Source: Pseudomonas sp. R37(2017) | Lineage (GTDB): Bacteria > Pseudomonadota > Gammaproteobacteria > Pseudomonadales > Pseudomonadaceae | Length of the DNA: 64,000 bases | Direction of reading: 5' to 3' | Assembly (NCBI RefSeq): GCF_002113375.1 | Contig: NZ_NEHO01000002.1 | Coordinates: forward strand, 372,001 to 436,000 | Part shown: positions 45,414 to 56,163 of the stretch, one piece after another | Layout of the letters: every line of letters starts with the position of its first letter | Position numbering within the stretch: position 1 is the stretch's first letter | The notes under the pieces: model-generated | What the model saw: only the letters and a program-made list of their open reading frames with translations | Told to the model about the DNA's origin: nothing | Databases searched by the model: none | Translations under genes and position numbers: made by a program

Positions 45414-47255
45414 TTACAGCCCGTCGAGCATCGCCTTGTTACGCACAGCACCCTTGTCGGCACTGGTGGCCAGCAGGGCGTAGGCTTTCAGTGCGGTGGT
45501 CACTTTACGTGGGCGCACTTCCACCGGTTTCCAGCCTTTCTTGTCCTGCTCGACCCGGCGTGCAGCCAGTTCTTCGTCGCTGACCAACAGGTTGATCGAG
45601 CGGTTCGGAATGTCGATCAGCACCTTGTCGCCGTCCTGCACCAGGCCGATCGCGCCGCCGGCAGCCGCTTCAGGCGAAGCGTGGCCGATGGACAGACCGG
45701 ACGTACCGCCGGAGAAACGGCCGTCAGTGAGCAGGGCGCAGGCTTTGCCCAGGCCTTTGGATTTCAGGTACGACGTCGGGTAGAGCATTTCCTGCATGCC
45801 CGGGCCGCCTTTCGGGCCTTCGTAGCGAATGATGACGATATCGCCTTCCTTCACTTCATCGGCGAGGATGCCGCGTACGGCGCTGTCCTGGCTTTCGAAG
45901 ATCTTCGCGTTGCCTTCGAACACGTGGATCGACTCGTCGACGCCGGCGGTTTTCACCACGCAGCCGTCCAGGGCGATGTTGCCGTACAGCACGGCCAGGC
46001 CACCTTCTTTCGAATAGGCGTGCTCTACACTGCGGATGCAGCCGTTCTCACGGTCGTCGTCGAGGGTGTCCCAGCGGGTCGACTGGCTGAACGCGGTTTG
46101 CGTCGGGATGCCCGCAGGACCGGCCTTGAAGAAGTGGTGCACCGCTTCGTCGTTGGTCTGGGTGATGTCCCACTTGGCGATGGCTTCTTCCATGCTGCGG
46201 CTGTGCACGGTCGGCAGTTGAGTGTGCAGCAGGCCGCCACGGGCCAGCGAACCGAGGATGCTGAAAATCCCGCCGGCACGGTGCACGTCTTCCATGTGGT
46301 ACTTCTGGATGTTCGGCGCGACCTTGCACAGTTGCGGAACGCTGCGGGAGAGGCGGTCGATGTCGCGCAGGTCGAAATCGATCTCGGCTTCCTGGGCGGC
46401 GGCCAGCAGGTGCAGGATGGTGTTGGTCGAACCGCCCATGGCGATGTCGAGCATCATGGCGTTTTCAAACGCCTGGAAGTTGGCGATGTTGCGTGGCAAC
46501 ACCGACTCGTCGTTCTCGCCGTAGTAACGCTTGCACAGCTCGACGATGGTGCGGCCAGCCTGCAGGAACAACTGCTCGCGGTCGCTGTGGGTGGCCAGGG
46601 TCGAACCGTTGCCCGGCAGGGCCAGGCCCAGGGCTTCGGTCAGGCAGTTCATCGAGTTGGCGGTGAACATGCCGGAGCACGAACCGCAGGTTGGGCACGC
46701 GCTGCGCTCGTACTCGGCGACCTTCTCGTCAGAAGCGCTGGAGTCGGCGGCGATCACCATGGCATCGACCAGGTCGAGACCATGGCTGGCCAGTTTGGTC
46801 TTGCCGGCTTCCATCGGGCCGCCGGAGACGAAGATCACCGGGATATTCAGGCGCAGGGCGGCCATCAGCATGCCGGGGGTGATCTTGTCGCAGTTGGAGA
46901 TGCAAACGATGGCGTCGGCGCAGTGGGCGTTGACCATGTACTCGACGGAGTCGGCGATGATCTCGCGGCTCGGCAGCGAATAGAGCATGCCGTCGTGGCC
47001 CATGGCGATGCCGTCATCGACAGCGATGGTGTTGAATTCCTTGGCCACGCCGCCAGCGCGTTCGATTTCGCGGGCGACCAGTTGGCCCAGGTCCTTGAGG
47101 TGCACGTGGCCCGGTACGAACTGGGTGAAGGAGTTGGCAATGGCGATGATCGGCTTCTTGAAGTCGTCATCTTTCATCCCCGTGGCGCGCCACAGTGCGC
47201 GGGCACCGGCCATGTTGCGGCCGTGGGTGGATGTTTTCGAGCGGTAATCAGGCAT
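45414..47255 (-). CDS. ilvD: Dihydroxy-acid dehydratase
   Basis: 613-residue iron-sulfur enzyme of isoleucine/valine synthesis that dehydrates 2,3-dihydroxy acids to 2-keto acids. Cluster cysteines are in [12 protein letters not shown] and [33 protein letters not shown] and [20 protein letters not shown] are also conserved. The length is close to that of E. coli IlvD (616). The ATG at 47255 is normal for the family ([21 protein letters not shown]). It is a monocistronic gene with its own terminator. Confidence 0.97.
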   Translation of the reverse strand: MPDYRSKTSTHGRNMAGARALWRATGMKDDDFKKPIIAIANSFTQFVPGHVHLKDLGQLVAREIERAGGVAKEFNTIAVDDGIAMGHDGMLYSLPSREIIADSVEYMVNAHCADAIVCISNCDKITPGMLMAALRLNIPVIFVSGGPMEAGKTKLASHGLDLVDAMVIAADSSASDEKVAEYERSACPTCGSCSGMFTANSMNCLTEALGLALPGNGSTLATHSDREQLFLQAGRTIVELCKRYYGENDESVLPRNIANFQAFENAMMLDIAMGGSTNTILHLLAAAQEAEIDFDLRDIDRLSRSVPQLCKVAPNIQKYHMEDVHRAGGIFSILGSLARGGLLHTQLPTVHSRSMEEAIAKWDITQTNDEAVHHFFKAGPAGIPTQTAFSQSTRWDTLDDDRENGCIRSVEHAYSKEGGLAVLYGNIALDGCVVKTAGVDESIHVFEGNAKIFESQDSAVRGILADEVKEGDIVIIRYEGPKGGPGMQEMLYPTSYLKSKGLGKACALLTDGRFSGGTSGLSIGHASPEAAAGGAIGLVQDGDKVLIDIPNRSINLLVSDEELAARRVEQDKKGWKPVEVRPRKVTTALKAYALLATSADKGAVRNKAMLDGL

Positions 47256-47535
47256 GAAGCACTCCGGGCGGCTAATCAGGTATCAAAAGGGAAGTGAGCT
47301 TCTATTGACGTCTTGAACACTCGGAAATGGCCGTGTGTCCGGAAGTTGCCGATAACTTTGCGGGATCGCCGCGCGCTTCAGCTTGAGCTCATAAACCCGC
47401 CGGGGATGACTGGCGATGAATGTTCGCGATTCTACACGGCTGGCGGCTGGAGGGAATGGTTGGGCGCATTCACGAGACGTGCGGCCCAGGCAATGAACCT
47501 GAATCTGAATCTTGATCCGGACCTGAACCTGAACC
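47256..47535. other. Gene-poor stretch upstream of ilvD with hexamer repeat
   Basis: 280 bases without a convincing gene. It should carry the ilvD promoter near its left end. At its right end (47495-47536) are seven imperfect GAACCT/GAATCT hexamers. An open frame 47313-47540 (75 codons) crosses it but has no ribosome site and ends in the low-complexity repeat, so it is not called. Confidence 0.6.
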
Positions 47536-47536
47536 T
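47495..47536. repeat. Seven-unit hexanucleotide repeat
   Basis: Seven consecutive hexamers GAACCT, GAATCT, GAATCT, TGATCC, GGACCT, GAACCT, GAACCT run directly into the first base of the REP doublet at 47536. Confidence 0.8.
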
Positions 47537-47635
47537 GTAGGAGCGAGCATGCTCGCGATGGTCGTCAACGATAACGCGGGCAACCTGACACCCAGCGGTG
47601 CCCTGTCGTCCATCGCGAGCTTGCTCGCTCCTACA
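47536..47635. repeat. REP doublet (100-bp class), left flank of RAYT gene
   Basis: TGTAGGAGCGAGCATGCTCGCGA and the inverse copy (TTGCTCGCTCCTACA), with the spacer TGGTCGTCAACGATAACGCG. It is 15 bases from the RAYT stop codon. Confidence 0.9.
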
Positions 47636-47650
47636 CAGGAGGGGCGGGTG

Positions 47651-48109
47651 TCAGATCCAGATGGCATCCCACAACGGGTAGTCGCCGATACGGTCGACGA
47701 GCCCTGCACGCAACGGGTTGGCGATGACGTATCGAGCGGCGGTTTTCAGATCTTCCTCCCAGCGCAGCGCCCTGTCGAAATAGCCTTTCTGCCACAGCCT
47801 GTCCGGCTGCCCCCGCGTCAGATTGATTGCCCGAGCACTTCGCGCTTTGGTGGCCTGCATCAGTTTCGGCAAATCACCGTTATGCAACTCAACCAACCAA
47901 TGAAAGTGGTCCGGCATGACCACCCAGGCGATGGATGTGGCTTTGCCCGTTTCCTGAGCCTTTCTGAGCTCATGCACGAGAAGGCGACCCACACGCCAAT
48001 CCTTGAAGACCGGTTCTCGTTGATGAGTGACAGCGGTAAGCAGATAAATTCGGCCATGTTCCGAATGCCGGCCGGTGCGTAACCGATGACCCTGTGACGT
48101 GCTGGACAT
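47651..48109 (-). CDS. RAYT: REP-associated tyrosine transposase (IS200/IS605-related)
   Basis: 152-residue Y1 transposase. The HUH motif is in WVVMPDHFHWLVEL, and the likely catalytic tyrosine is in AARYVIANPLRAGLV, the family signature. The start is ATG 48109 with GAGGAC upstream; a longer frame to 48175 lacks such a site. It is flanked on both sides by 100-bp REP doublets, 15 bases past its stop and 98 bases before its start. RAYTs are single-copy domesticated relatives of IS200 transposases thought to mobilise REP doublets; the matching repeats throughout this window are probably its substrates. Confidence 0.92.
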   Translation of the reverse strand: MSSTSQGHRLRTGRHSEHGRIYLLTAVTHQREPVFKDWRVGRLLVHELRKAQETGKATSIAWVVMPDHFHWLVELHNGDLPKLMQATKARSARAINLTRGQPDRLWQKGYFDRALRWEEDLKTAARYVIANPLRAGLVDRIGDYPLWDAIWI

Positions 48110-48207
48110 TCCGTTGTCCTCTTCTGTGATTGGAAGAGAAAACGTTAGACGCCTCGAACAGAGCCAGCGCGGCAAAAGCGCATCAGAATGTGTACCCCCA
48201 CCGCCCC

Positions 48208-48307
48208 TGTAGGAGCGAGCACGCTCGCGATGAACCCGAGAACAACGCGGGGTATCAGGCCGCCAGCGTTATCGTTGGCGACCATCGCGAGCGTGCTCGC
48301 TCCTACA
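48208..48307. repeat. REP doublet (100-bp class), right flank of RAYT gene
   Basis: TGTAGGAGCGAGCACGCTCGCGA and the inverse copy; the spacer is inverted relative to the left flank (contains CAGCGTTATCGTTGGCGACC). Confidence 0.9.
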
Positions 48308-48318
48308 GAGGGCAGGCT

Positions 48319-49515
48319 TTAGCTGTTTGGCAGCAACCGGCAGGTAATGCTCTTGATGTAGCGGGTTTCCGCAATTGCCGGATGCACCGGGTGATCCGGC
48401 CCTTGTCCACCACGTTCGAGCATCTGGATGTTGCGGTCCAGGTGGCGGGCGCTGGTCAGCAGGATGTTCTGCAGGTCGTCTTCCGGCAGGTGCATCGAGC
48501 AGGAGGCGCTGACCAGGATGCCGTCCTTGGTGAGCAGACGCATGGCTTGTTCGTTCAGGCGGCGGTAGGCGCCTTCGCCGTTCTTCATGTCTTTCTTGCG
48601 TTTGATGAAGGCTGGCGGGTCGGCCACGATCACGTCGAAACGTTCTTCGCTGGCTTTGAGTTCTTTGAGGGCTTCGAAGACGTCGCCTTCGATGCAGGTC
48701 ATTTTGTCGGCAAAACCGTTCAGGGCCGCGTTGCGCTCGACGCCGTCGAGGGCGAAGCCGGATGCGTCGACGCAGAACACTTCGCTGGCGCCGAACGCGG
48801 CAGCCTGCACGCCCCAGCCGCCGATGTAGCTGTACAGGTCCAGTACGCGTTTGCCTTTGGCGTAAGGGGCCAGGCGGGCGCGGTTCATGCGGTGGTCGTA
48901 GAACCAGCCGGTTTTCTGGCCCTGGATGACCGGTGCTTCGAATTTCACGCCGTTCTCTTCGAGAGCGACCCACTCCGGCACCAGGCCGAATACGGTTTCG
49001 ACGTAGCGGGTGAGGCCTTCGGCGTCACGGGCAGCGGAGTCGTTCTTGAACAGGATGCCGCTCGGCTTGAGCACCTGGGTCAGCGCCGCGATCACGTCGT
49101 CCTTGTGGGCTTCCATGGTTGCCGAAGCGATCTGGACCACCAGGATGTCGCCGAAACGGTCGACCACCAGGCCCGGCAGCAGGTCGGAATCGCCGTAGAC
49201 CAGGCGATAGAACGGCTTGTCGAACAAGCGTTCGCGAATGGACAGGGCCACGTTCAGGCGATGCACCAGCAGCGACTTGTCCAGCGGCAACTTGATGTCG
49301 CGCGATAGCACGCGGGCGCAGATCAGGTTGTTCGGGCTCATGGCGACAATGCCCAGCGGCTTCCCGCCGGCGGCTTCAAGGATCGCCTGGTCGCCGGCCT
49401 TGAAACCGTGCAAAGGCGTAGCGGCTACATCGATTTCGTTGCTGTAGACCCACAAGTGACCGTTGCGCAGACGACGGTCGGCGTTGGCTTTGAGGCGCAG
49501 GCTAGGCAGGGACAT
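48319..49515 (-). CDS. rlmI: 23S rRNA (cytosine-1962-C5) methyltransferase
   Basis: 398-residue SAM-dependent methyltransferase of the RlmI/YccW family (396 in E. coli). The N-terminal PUA domain is about residues 1-75 (LRLKANADRRLRNGHLWVYSNEI). The methyltransferase domain has VLDLYSYIGGWGVQAA (SAM site), IVADPPAFIKRKKDM (motif IV) and SASCSMHL (catalytic Cys). The start is ATG 49515 with GGAG upstream. It should modify C1962 of 23S rRNA. It is divergent from the HDOD gene. Confidence 0.92.
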   Translation of the reverse strand: MSLPSLRLKANADRRLRNGHLWVYSNEIDVAATPLHGFKAGDQAILEAAGGKPLGIVAMSPNNLICARVLSRDIKLPLDKSLLVHRLNVALSIRERLFDKPFYRLVYGDSDLLPGLVVDRFGDILVVQIASATMEAHKDDVIAALTQVLKPSGILFKNDSAARDAEGLTRYVETVFGLVPEWVALEENGVKFEAPVIQGQKTGWFYDHRMNRARLAPYAKGKRVLDLYSYIGGWGVQAAAFGASEVFCVDASGFALDGVERNAALNGFADKMTCIEGDVFEALKELKASEERFDVIVADPPAFIKRKKDMKNGEGAYRRLNEQAMRLLTKDGILVSASCSMHLPEDDLQNILLTSARHLDRNIQMLERGGQGPDHPVHPAIAETRYIKSITCRLLPNS

Positions 49516-49668
49516 GTCGTCGCTCCGGAAAAAAGAGCGGGAGTATAGCGTGTTGAGCCCCCGGGTTGGCCTGCAAGTGGACATGTGGCGAGGGTTGTCT
49601 TGCTATTTGGTATGTCGGATCCAACTTTATAAAGGTTAGAATCGCCGTCTGACCCAGAGTGTGCACAA

Positions 49669-50538
49669 ATGTCCCAAGAGCTGACCTCCGAACAGATCCA
49701 ACAAGCCCTGCAGGGCATCAGCGTACCGGCCCAGCCGCAAATCATGGTGGATTTGCAGATGGAGCAGTACATGCCCGACCCGGATCTGGAAGTCATCGCC
49801 AAGCTGATTTCCCAGGACCCGGGGCTTTCCGGTTCGCTGCTCAAGATCGTCAATTCGCCGTATTACGGGCTGAGCAACAAGATTGCCTCGATTCAGCGCG
49901 CGGTAAATCTGCTGGGCAGCCGCTCGGTCATCAACCTGATCAACGCACAGTCGATCAAGGGCGAGATGAACGACGACACCATCGTCACCCTGAACCGTTT
50001 CTGGGACACCGCTCAGGATGTGGCCATGACCTGCCTGACCCTGGCCAAGCGCATCGGCATTGAAAATGGCGACGAAGCGTATGCCCTGGGTCTGTTCCAC
50101 GACTGCGGCGTGCCCTTGATGCTCCAGCGTTTCCCCGACTACATGGGTGTTCTGGAGCAGGCCTATGCCAACGCCAGTGCCGAATGCCGGGTGGTAGACA
50201 CCGAGAATCAGGTGTTCAATACCAATCACTCGGTGGTCGGGTATTACACGGCCAAGTCCTGGCGCCTGCCGGAGCACGTGAGCGCGGCGATCGCCAATCA
50301 CCACAATGCATTGGCGATATTCAGCGATGAGTCTTCGCGCAACAGTTCGTTGAAGAACCTGCTGGCGATCCTGAAGATGGCCGAGCACATTTGCGCGTCG
50401 TACCGGGTGCTGGGCAACCAGACCGAAGATCACGAGTGGAACAGCGTCGCACCGCTGGTGCTCGATTATGTCGGCCTCTCGGACTACGACTTCGAGAACC
50501 TCAAGCAGACGATTCGCGACCTCGGTACTCATCGCTGA
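49669..50538 (+). CDS. HDOD domain signalling protein
   Basis: 289-residue cytoplasmic protein with one HDOD domain (about residues 20-225): [32 protein letters not shown] is characteristic. An HD-like FHDCGV segment and HH pairs (ANHHNAL) follow, but not a complete HD phosphodiesterase set, so it is likely a binding or signalling module rather than a c-di-GMP hydrolase. HDOD proteins take part in motility, biofilm and stress responses. mutM follows after 31 bases. Confidence 0.86.
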   Translation: MSQELTSEQIQQALQGISVPAQPQIMVDLQMEQYMPDPDLEVIAKLISQDPGLSGSLLKIVNSPYYGLSNKIASIQRAVNLLGSRSVINLINAQSIKGEMNDDTIVTLNRFWDTAQDVAMTCLTLAKRIGIENGDEAYALGLFHDCGVPLMLQRFPDYMGVLEQAYANASAECRVVDTENQVFNTNHSVVGYYTAKSWRLPEHVSAAIANHHNALAIFSDESSRNSSLKNLLAILKMAEHICASYRVLGNQTEDHEWNSVAPLVLDYVGLSDYDFENLKQTIRDLGTHR

Positions 50539-50569
50539 GTACCGGGCTTTCTTCTTTCTAGAGAGCACC

Positions 50570-51382
50570 ATGCCTGAATTGCCAGAAGTCGAAACCACCC
50601 GTCGCGGCATCGCGCCGTACCTGGAAGGCCAGCGTGTCAGCCGGGTGATCGTGCGCGATCGTCGCTTGCGTTGGCCTGTTCCCGAAGACCTCGATGTGCG
50701 CTTGTCCGGGCAGCGCATCGTACTGGTGGAGCGGCGGGCCAAGTACCTGCTGATCAATGCCGAAGTCGGCACCTTGATCAGCCACTTGGGCATGTCAGGC
50801 AATTTGCGCCTGGTGGAAGCCGGGCTGCCGGCGGCCAAGCATGAGCATGTGGACATCGAGCTGGAATCGGGCCTGGCGCTGCGCTACACCGACCCGCGGC
50901 GCTTTGGTGCAATGCTCTGGAGTCTCGATCCGCTCAATCACGAGTTGCTCATCCATCTGGGGCCGGAGCCGCTGACCGATCTGTTCGACGGCGAGCGTCT
51001 GTTCCAGCAGTCCCGTGGTCGCTCGATGGCGGTCAAGCCGTTCATCATGGATAACGCGGTGGTGGTGGGCGTGGGCAACATCTACGCGACTGAAGCGTTG
51101 TTCGCCGCCGGGATCGACCCGCGCCGCGAAGCCGGGAGCATTTCCCGGGCGCGTTACTTGAAGCTGGCCATCGAGATCAAACGCATCCTGGCGGCTGCCA
51201 TCGAGCGCGGCGGTACCACGCTGCGGGACTTTATCGGTGGTGACGGTCAGCCTGGCTACTTCCAGCAGGAACTGTTCGTGTATGGCCGTGGCGGTGAACA
51301 CTGCAAAGTCTGTGGCACGGGGCTGCGGGAAGTGAAACTCGGGCAGCGCGCCAGCGTTTTTTGCCCGCGCTGCCAGAGCTGA
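50570..51382 (+). CDS. mutM: Formamidopyrimidine-DNA glycosylase
   Basis: 270-residue repair enzyme that excises 8-oxoguanine and formamidopyrimidines and nicks the strand. Pro2 and Glu3 of [14 protein letters not shown] are the catalytic residues after Met removal; it also has [19 protein letters not shown] NVYATEALF (here [13 protein letters not shown]) and a C-terminal zinc finger, CKVCGTG and FCPRCQS. The start is ATG 50570, which gives the essential N-terminal proline. The chain ends directly after the zinc finger, as usual. Confidence 0.96.
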   Translation: MPELPEVETTRRGIAPYLEGQRVSRVIVRDRRLRWPVPEDLDVRLSGQRIVLVERRAKYLLINAEVGTLISHLGMSGNLRLVEAGLPAAKHEHVDIELESGLALRYTDPRRFGAMLWSLDPLNHELLIHLGPEPLTDLFDGERLFQQSRGRSMAVKPFIMDNAVVVGVGNIYATEALFAAGIDPRREAGSISRARYLKLAIEIKRILAAAIERGGTTLRDFIGGDGQPGYFQQELFVYGRGGEHCKVCGTGLREVKLGQRASVFCPRCQS

Positions 51383-51406
51383 AATTCAGTTAGGCTGATG
51401 ACGCCT

Positions 51407-51479
51407 TCGCGAGCAGGCTCGCTCCCACAGGGGGTTTGTGTACGACGCAGATCCAGTGTGGGAGCGAGCCTGCTCGCGA
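51407..51479. repeat. REP doublet, outward arrangement
   Basis: TCGCGAGCAGGCTCGCTCCCACA and TGTGGGAGCGAGCCTGCTCGCGA separated by about 27 bases; 73 bp. It is between converging mutM and the ferredoxin gene. Confidence 0.87.
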
Positions 51480-51505
51480 TGGCGGCCTGACAGGCGCCAG
51501 AAGCC

Positions 51506-52426
<921 letters not shown>

Positions 52427-52454
52427 CTATAGACGATGGGAATAATCGCCATTT

Positions 52455-54050
52455 TCATGGGTTTTTTAAACGTTCGGCCAGGGATGTCGCCAGTTGTGCC
52501 GTCAGTCCGTAGACCGACAACTGTGGGTTGGCGCCAATGCTGGTGGGGAACAGCGAACCGTCGTGGATCGACAGATTGCCCAGTTGATGATGTCGGCCGA
52601 GGCTGTCGGTTACCGCGTTCGTCGGGTCTTCACCCATGGCGCAACCGCCCATCACATGGGCACTGCCCAGGCGTGTGCGATACAGCTCCAGGCTCAGGCT
52701 GTCGATCAGTGTGCGCGCTTCGGCGAGGGTTTTCACGTAGCGGGCGTCGGCGTGCATCGGCATGACAGCCTTGGCGCCACCGGCAAACTGGATCTCGGCC
52801 ATGGTATGGAATGCCCGGCGCAATCCATCCCAGGCGTACGGTGACAGCTGGTAATCCAGCACGGGCGTGTCATCGCTGCGCAATTCGACGCTGCCACCGG
52901 GGCTGTCCGGGTGAAAACCATCGCGCAGCAAAGCCAGCATGGCGTGGGTATGCGCAAGATTGGCCATGTGCTGTGAGTTTTCCTCGCCGAAACCACCCAG
53001 CAATGTCGTGGCCAGCGCCGGGTGCAGGGGCGGGACTTCCAGTTTGAAGGACATCTTGCCCGTGGTGCCGTCCTGCCATTGGAAATGGTCGGAATAGATC
53101 GATTGCGGTGCGCCGTAGAAGGGGTTGACCACTTCGTCGAACAACGCGGCGGACATGTTCACCGGGTGCAGGAACGTACGCTTTCCAAGGCGCTTGTGTG
53201 GGTCGGGTGCCCCCGAGCGCATCAGCAACGCCGGGCTGTTGATCCCGCCTCCGGCCAGTACGAAATGTCTCGCCTTGACCGTGATGGAGCGCCCGGTCGG
53301 TGCGACGCAGCGTTCATCCATCGCCGAACAGTGCAGGCCGATGACCTTGTCGCCGCTGATGGTAAGTTTTTCGGCGCGAGCCAGGTAAAGCAGTTCGCCG
53401 CCTTTTTCCAGAGTCGCCGGAATGGTGGTGACCATCATCGATTGCTTGGCGTTGGTCGGGCAGCCCATGCCGCAGTAGCCGAGGTTCCAGCAGCCGCGTA
53501 CGTTGCGCGGGATGACGTGCCATGAGTAATCCAGAGCTTCGCAGCCCTTGCGGATCACGTCATTGTTGGCGTTGGGCGGCACCATCCACGGTGCGACACC
53601 CAGGCGCTGTTCCATTTTCTCGAACCAGGGCGCCATTTCCGCCGGGCTGTGACCCTTGACGTTGTGCTCTTTGGCCCAGTGTTCCAGGGTCGGCTCCGGG
53701 GTGCGGAAGCTGGAGGTCCAGTTGATCAGCGTGGTGCCGCCGACCGCCCGGCCCTGGAGGATGGTGATCGCGCCGTCCTTGCTCATGCGGCCGATGCCTT
53801 CCTGATAAAGGCTGGTGTAGGCCTGGTCTTCGAGCATCTTGAAGTCGCTGCTGGTCTTGAGCGGGCCTTCCTCGATCAGCAGCACCTTATAGCCGGCCGC
53901 GCTGAGGATTTCGGCGGTGGTGCCGCCACCGGCACCGCTGCCGATGATCGCCACGTCCGCTTCGAGCGTCAGGTCCCGGGTCAGTTGCGAGCCGTTCCAG
54001 GTTTTCCAGCCTCGGGCCATGCCTTCGCGAAATGGATCAGGTACGGGCAT
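52455..54050 (-). CDS. GMC-family FAD oxidoreductase
   Basis: 531-residue flavoenzyme. The FAD motif is VAIIGSGAGGGTTAEIL (about residues 34-50); GRAVGGTTLINW is the GMC signature; CWNLGYCGMGCP carries cysteines seen in the group related to gluconate/fructose dehydrogenases; and the C-terminal HVMGGCAMG and SIGANPQLSVYGL contain the active-site region. It lies on one strand with a small Tat lipoprotein and a coniferyl aldehyde dehydrogenase, which suggests stepwise oxidation of an alcohol to an acid. The substrate is unknown; long-chain or aromatic alcohols are reasonable guesses. Confidence 0.88.
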   Translation of the reverse strand: MPVPDPFREGMARGWKTWNGSQLTRDLTLEADVAIIGSGAGGGTTAEILSAAGYKVLLIEEGPLKTSSDFKMLEDQAYTSLYQEGIGRMSKDGAITILQGRAVGGTTLINWTSSFRTPEPTLEHWAKEHNVKGHSPAEMAPWFEKMEQRLGVAPWMVPPNANNDVIRKGCEALDYSWHVIPRNVRGCWNLGYCGMGCPTNAKQSMMVTTIPATLEKGGELLYLARAEKLTISGDKVIGLHCSAMDERCVAPTGRSITVKARHFVLAGGGINSPALLMRSGAPDPHKRLGKRTFLHPVNMSAALFDEVVNPFYGAPQSIYSDHFQWQDGTTGKMSFKLEVPPLHPALATTLLGGFGEENSQHMANLAHTHAMLALLRDGFHPDSPGGSVELRSDDTPVLDYQLSPYAWDGLRRAFHTMAEIQFAGGAKAVMPMHADARYVKTLAEARTLIDSLSLELYRTRLGSAHVMGGCAMGEDPTNAVTDSLGRHHQLGNLSIHDGSLFPTSIGANPQLSVYGLTAQLATSLAERLKNP

Positions 54051-54089
54051 CTTCGGGTTCTCTTTTTATTATTGAGGTATAGGGTCAAG

Positions 54090-54112
54090 TGTGGGAGCGA
54101 GCCTGCTCGCGA
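54090..54112. repeat. Single REP unit
   Basis: TGTGGGAGCGAGCCTGCTCGCGA as one unpaired copy. It is in the short gap between the Tat lipoprotein gene and the GMC gene. Confidence 0.85.
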
Positions 54113-54128
54113 TAGGGGCGACTCGATT

Positions 54129-54674
54129 TCAGACTGTTGGCGGCCCGGGATACCCGCAATGCGCCCACGATTCCTTGCGGCTGTACCAGGCCATCATCAC
54201 CAGTTGCAGCAATGAACTGTGACCCATGCGCAGCAGGCTCAACGAGCTGTTTTCCCATCGATCGAGAAAATGTCGAATATCGTCGGCACTGGCGTTTTCC
54301 CAGCTGCCCCAGATTCCGGTCAACGGTCCGCGAGTCACGGTCATGCCCAGCACATCGAACAGTTGCCGGGTCAGCTTGAGCATTTCCGGCGACAGGTGGG
54401 CGAGGCTGTAGTCCAGGCTTTCAAGTGTGCCTTCGACCGCTTCGGGCATCCGTTCGGAGGGCGCCGCACCTTCGAGCATGACCGGAATCAACGCCCGTAA
54501 AAACAGCAGATCGCCGCTGCGCAGGGTGACGAAACCACTGGACGGCGTACTCGGTGAACAGCCGCTGAGGCTGGCGCCCAATCCGGCGGTGGCAAGGAAG
54601 GCGGTGGCGCCGAGGCTGAATTTAAGCAGCCCGCGCCGTGACAGCGCGGGTGAATCGGACAGGCTGGGGATCAT
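54129..54674 (-). CDS. Twin-arginine, lipobox-bearing small subunit next to GMC oxidoreductase
   Basis: 181-residue protein. SRRGLLKFS near residues 12-20 is a twin-arginine export motif, followed by a hydrophobic segment and a lipobox-like LSGC near 36-39, so it is probably a Tat-exported lipoprotein. The rest is helical with no cofactor motif. The size and place beside a GMC flavoenzyme recall the small subunit of membrane-bound gluconate/sorbitol dehydrogenases (subunit 3 type), which carries the large subunit across the membrane. The GMC protein has no signal of its own, which fits such piggyback export. The role is inferred. Confidence 0.76.
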   Translation of the reverse strand: MIPSLSDSPALSRRGLLKFSLGATAFLATAGLGASLSGCSPSTPSSGFVTLRSGDLLFLRALIPVMLEGAAPSERMPEAVEGTLESLDYSLAHLSPEMLKLTRQLFDVLGMTVTRGPLTGIWGSWENASADDIRHFLDRWENSSLSLLRMGHSSLLQLVMMAWYSRKESWAHCGYPGPPTV

Positions 54675-54702
54675 TATTGTTATTACCCGACGGTGATGAT
54701 CG

Positions 54703-56133
54703 TTAGCGGATGAACAGCTTCTGGATCAGCTTCTGGATGGATTTGCCGTACGGCGGGTAGATCAGTTTCGCCGCGTTGAACCGCTGTTTAATCAGCACGC
54801 CCTTGGCCTTGCTGAAGGTCAGGAAGCCTTCATGGCCATGGTAATGGCCCATGCCCGAGGCACCGATACCGCCGAACGGCATGTCGTCCTGGGCGACGTG
54901 CAGGAGGGTGTCATTCAGGCATACGCCACCGGAATGGGTCTCGTGCAGCACGCGCTGTTGTTCGCGCTTGTCATAGCCGAAGTAGTACAGCGCCAGTGGG
55001 CGCGGGCGCTGGTTGATGTAGGCGAATGCCTGGTCCAGATCCTTGTACGGCACGATCGGCAGCAATGGCCCGAAGATCTCGTCCTGCATCACTGTCATGT
55101 CGTCAGTGACATTGAGCAGCAGGCTGTGGCTCATGCGGCGGCCCTGACCCTGGTCGAACAGCGGCATCAACAGCGCACCCTTGCTGGTGGCGTCGCTGAC
55201 GTAGCCGTTGAGGCGCGCCAGTTGGCGCTCATTGATGATCGCGGTGTAGTCCGGGTTGTCGGCGAGTGTCGGATAGAATCCGCGGACGGCCGTGCGATAG
55301 GCTTCGACGAAACCACCGACGCGATCCTCCGGCACCAGCACATAGTCCGGGGCCACGCAGGTCTGGCCGGCGTTCAGGGTCTTGCCGAAGGCAATGCGCT
55401 CGGCGGCGTCCTTGAGCGGTACATCCCGGGAAACGATGGCCGGGGACTTGCCGCCCAGTTCCAGGGTCACCGGCGTCAAATTCTCCGCGGCGGCGCGCAT
55501 GACGTGTTTGCCGATGCTGGTGGCGCCGGTGAACAGCAGGTGATCGAACGGCAGTCGCGAGAAGGCCACGCCCATATCAGCCTCGCCCAGAACCACGCAA
55601 ACCAGGTCTTCGGGGAAGATGCGCGCCAGCAGTTGCTTCATCAGCAGGCCGGTTGCGGGTGTCGATTCACTGAGCTTGAGCATCACTCGATTGCCCGCCG
55701 ACAGCGCACCGACCAGCGGGCCGATGGCCAGGTAGAGTGGGTAGTTCCACGGCACGATGACCCCGACGACGCCCAGCGGTTGGTAAACGACTTTGGCAGA
55801 GGCGGGCTGGAAAGCGGCGCCAACCTTGCGACGCGAGGCTCGCATCCAGCCCGCGAGGTGTTTGCTGGCGTAATGGATGCCGTGCAGGCTGGGCATCAGT
55901 TCGGCGAGCAGGGTTTCATCGGCGCTGCGATGGCTGAAGTCCTGACTGATCGCATCGATCAGGGCCTGGCGTTCATTGTTCAATAAATCCTTCAGCGCCT
56001 TGAGCCATTGCTGACGCTGTGCGGCGGGTGGCATCGGGTTGGCGGTGTACGCGGCACGCTGGGCGTCGAACAGCGCCTGAAGCTCTTCCAGCGGCCGCTG
56101 TAGGTTCTGCAGGTAGGAAATTTCAGCAGTCAT
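54703..56133 (-). CDS. calB: Coniferyl aldehyde dehydrogenase
   Basis: 476-residue NAD(P)-dependent aldehyde dehydrogenase. The catalytic cysteine is in NAGQTCVAPDYV, the general base Glu is in TLELGGKSPAIVS, and the cofactor loop is in FTGATSIGKHVM. The length and the sequence near the end (GGIGASGMGHYHGHEGFLTFS) fit the CalB/fatty aldehyde dehydrogenase group with a C-terminal hydrophobic tail (KLIQKLFIR). It converts aryl or long-chain aldehydes to acids. Its promoter overlaps a palindrome beside the divergent TetR gene, so it is probably repressed by that protein. Confidence 0.88.
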   Translation of the reverse strand: MTAEISYLQNLQRPLEELQALFDAQRAAYTANPMPPAAQRQQWLKALKDLLNNERQALIDAISQDFSHRSADETLLAELMPSLHGIHYASKHLAGWMRASRRKVGAAFQPASAKVVYQPLGVVGVIVPWNYPLYLAIGPLVGALSAGNRVMLKLSESTPATGLLMKQLLARIFPEDLVCVVLGEADMGVAFSRLPFDHLLFTGATSIGKHVMRAAAENLTPVTLELGGKSPAIVSRDVPLKDAAERIAFGKTLNAGQTCVAPDYVLVPEDRVGGFVEAYRTAVRGFYPTLADNPDYTAIINERQLARLNGYVSDATSKGALLMPLFDQGQGRRMSHSLLLNVTDDMTVMQDEIFGPLLPIVPYKDLDQAFAYINQRPRPLALYYFGYDKREQQRVLHETHSGGVCLNDTLLHVAQDDMPFGGIGASGMGHYHGHEGFLTFSKAKGVLIKQRFNAAKLIYPPYGKSIQKLIQKLFIR

Positions 56134-56163
56134 GGTCGGCTCCGGATTTATTGTAATGAAGCA

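Noticed and set aside
45681..47297. Long plus-strand open frame over ilvD
   Set aside because: It is fully antisense to a clear dihydroxy-acid dehydratase and its composition (Val/Gly/His/Gln rich) is typical of reverse-strand frames in GC-rich DNA.
47313..47540. 75-codon open frame upstream of ilvD ending in Asn/Leu repeats
   Set aside because: No ribosome site, the end is the hexanucleotide repeat and the stop comes from the REP unit. Kept only as a repeat observation.
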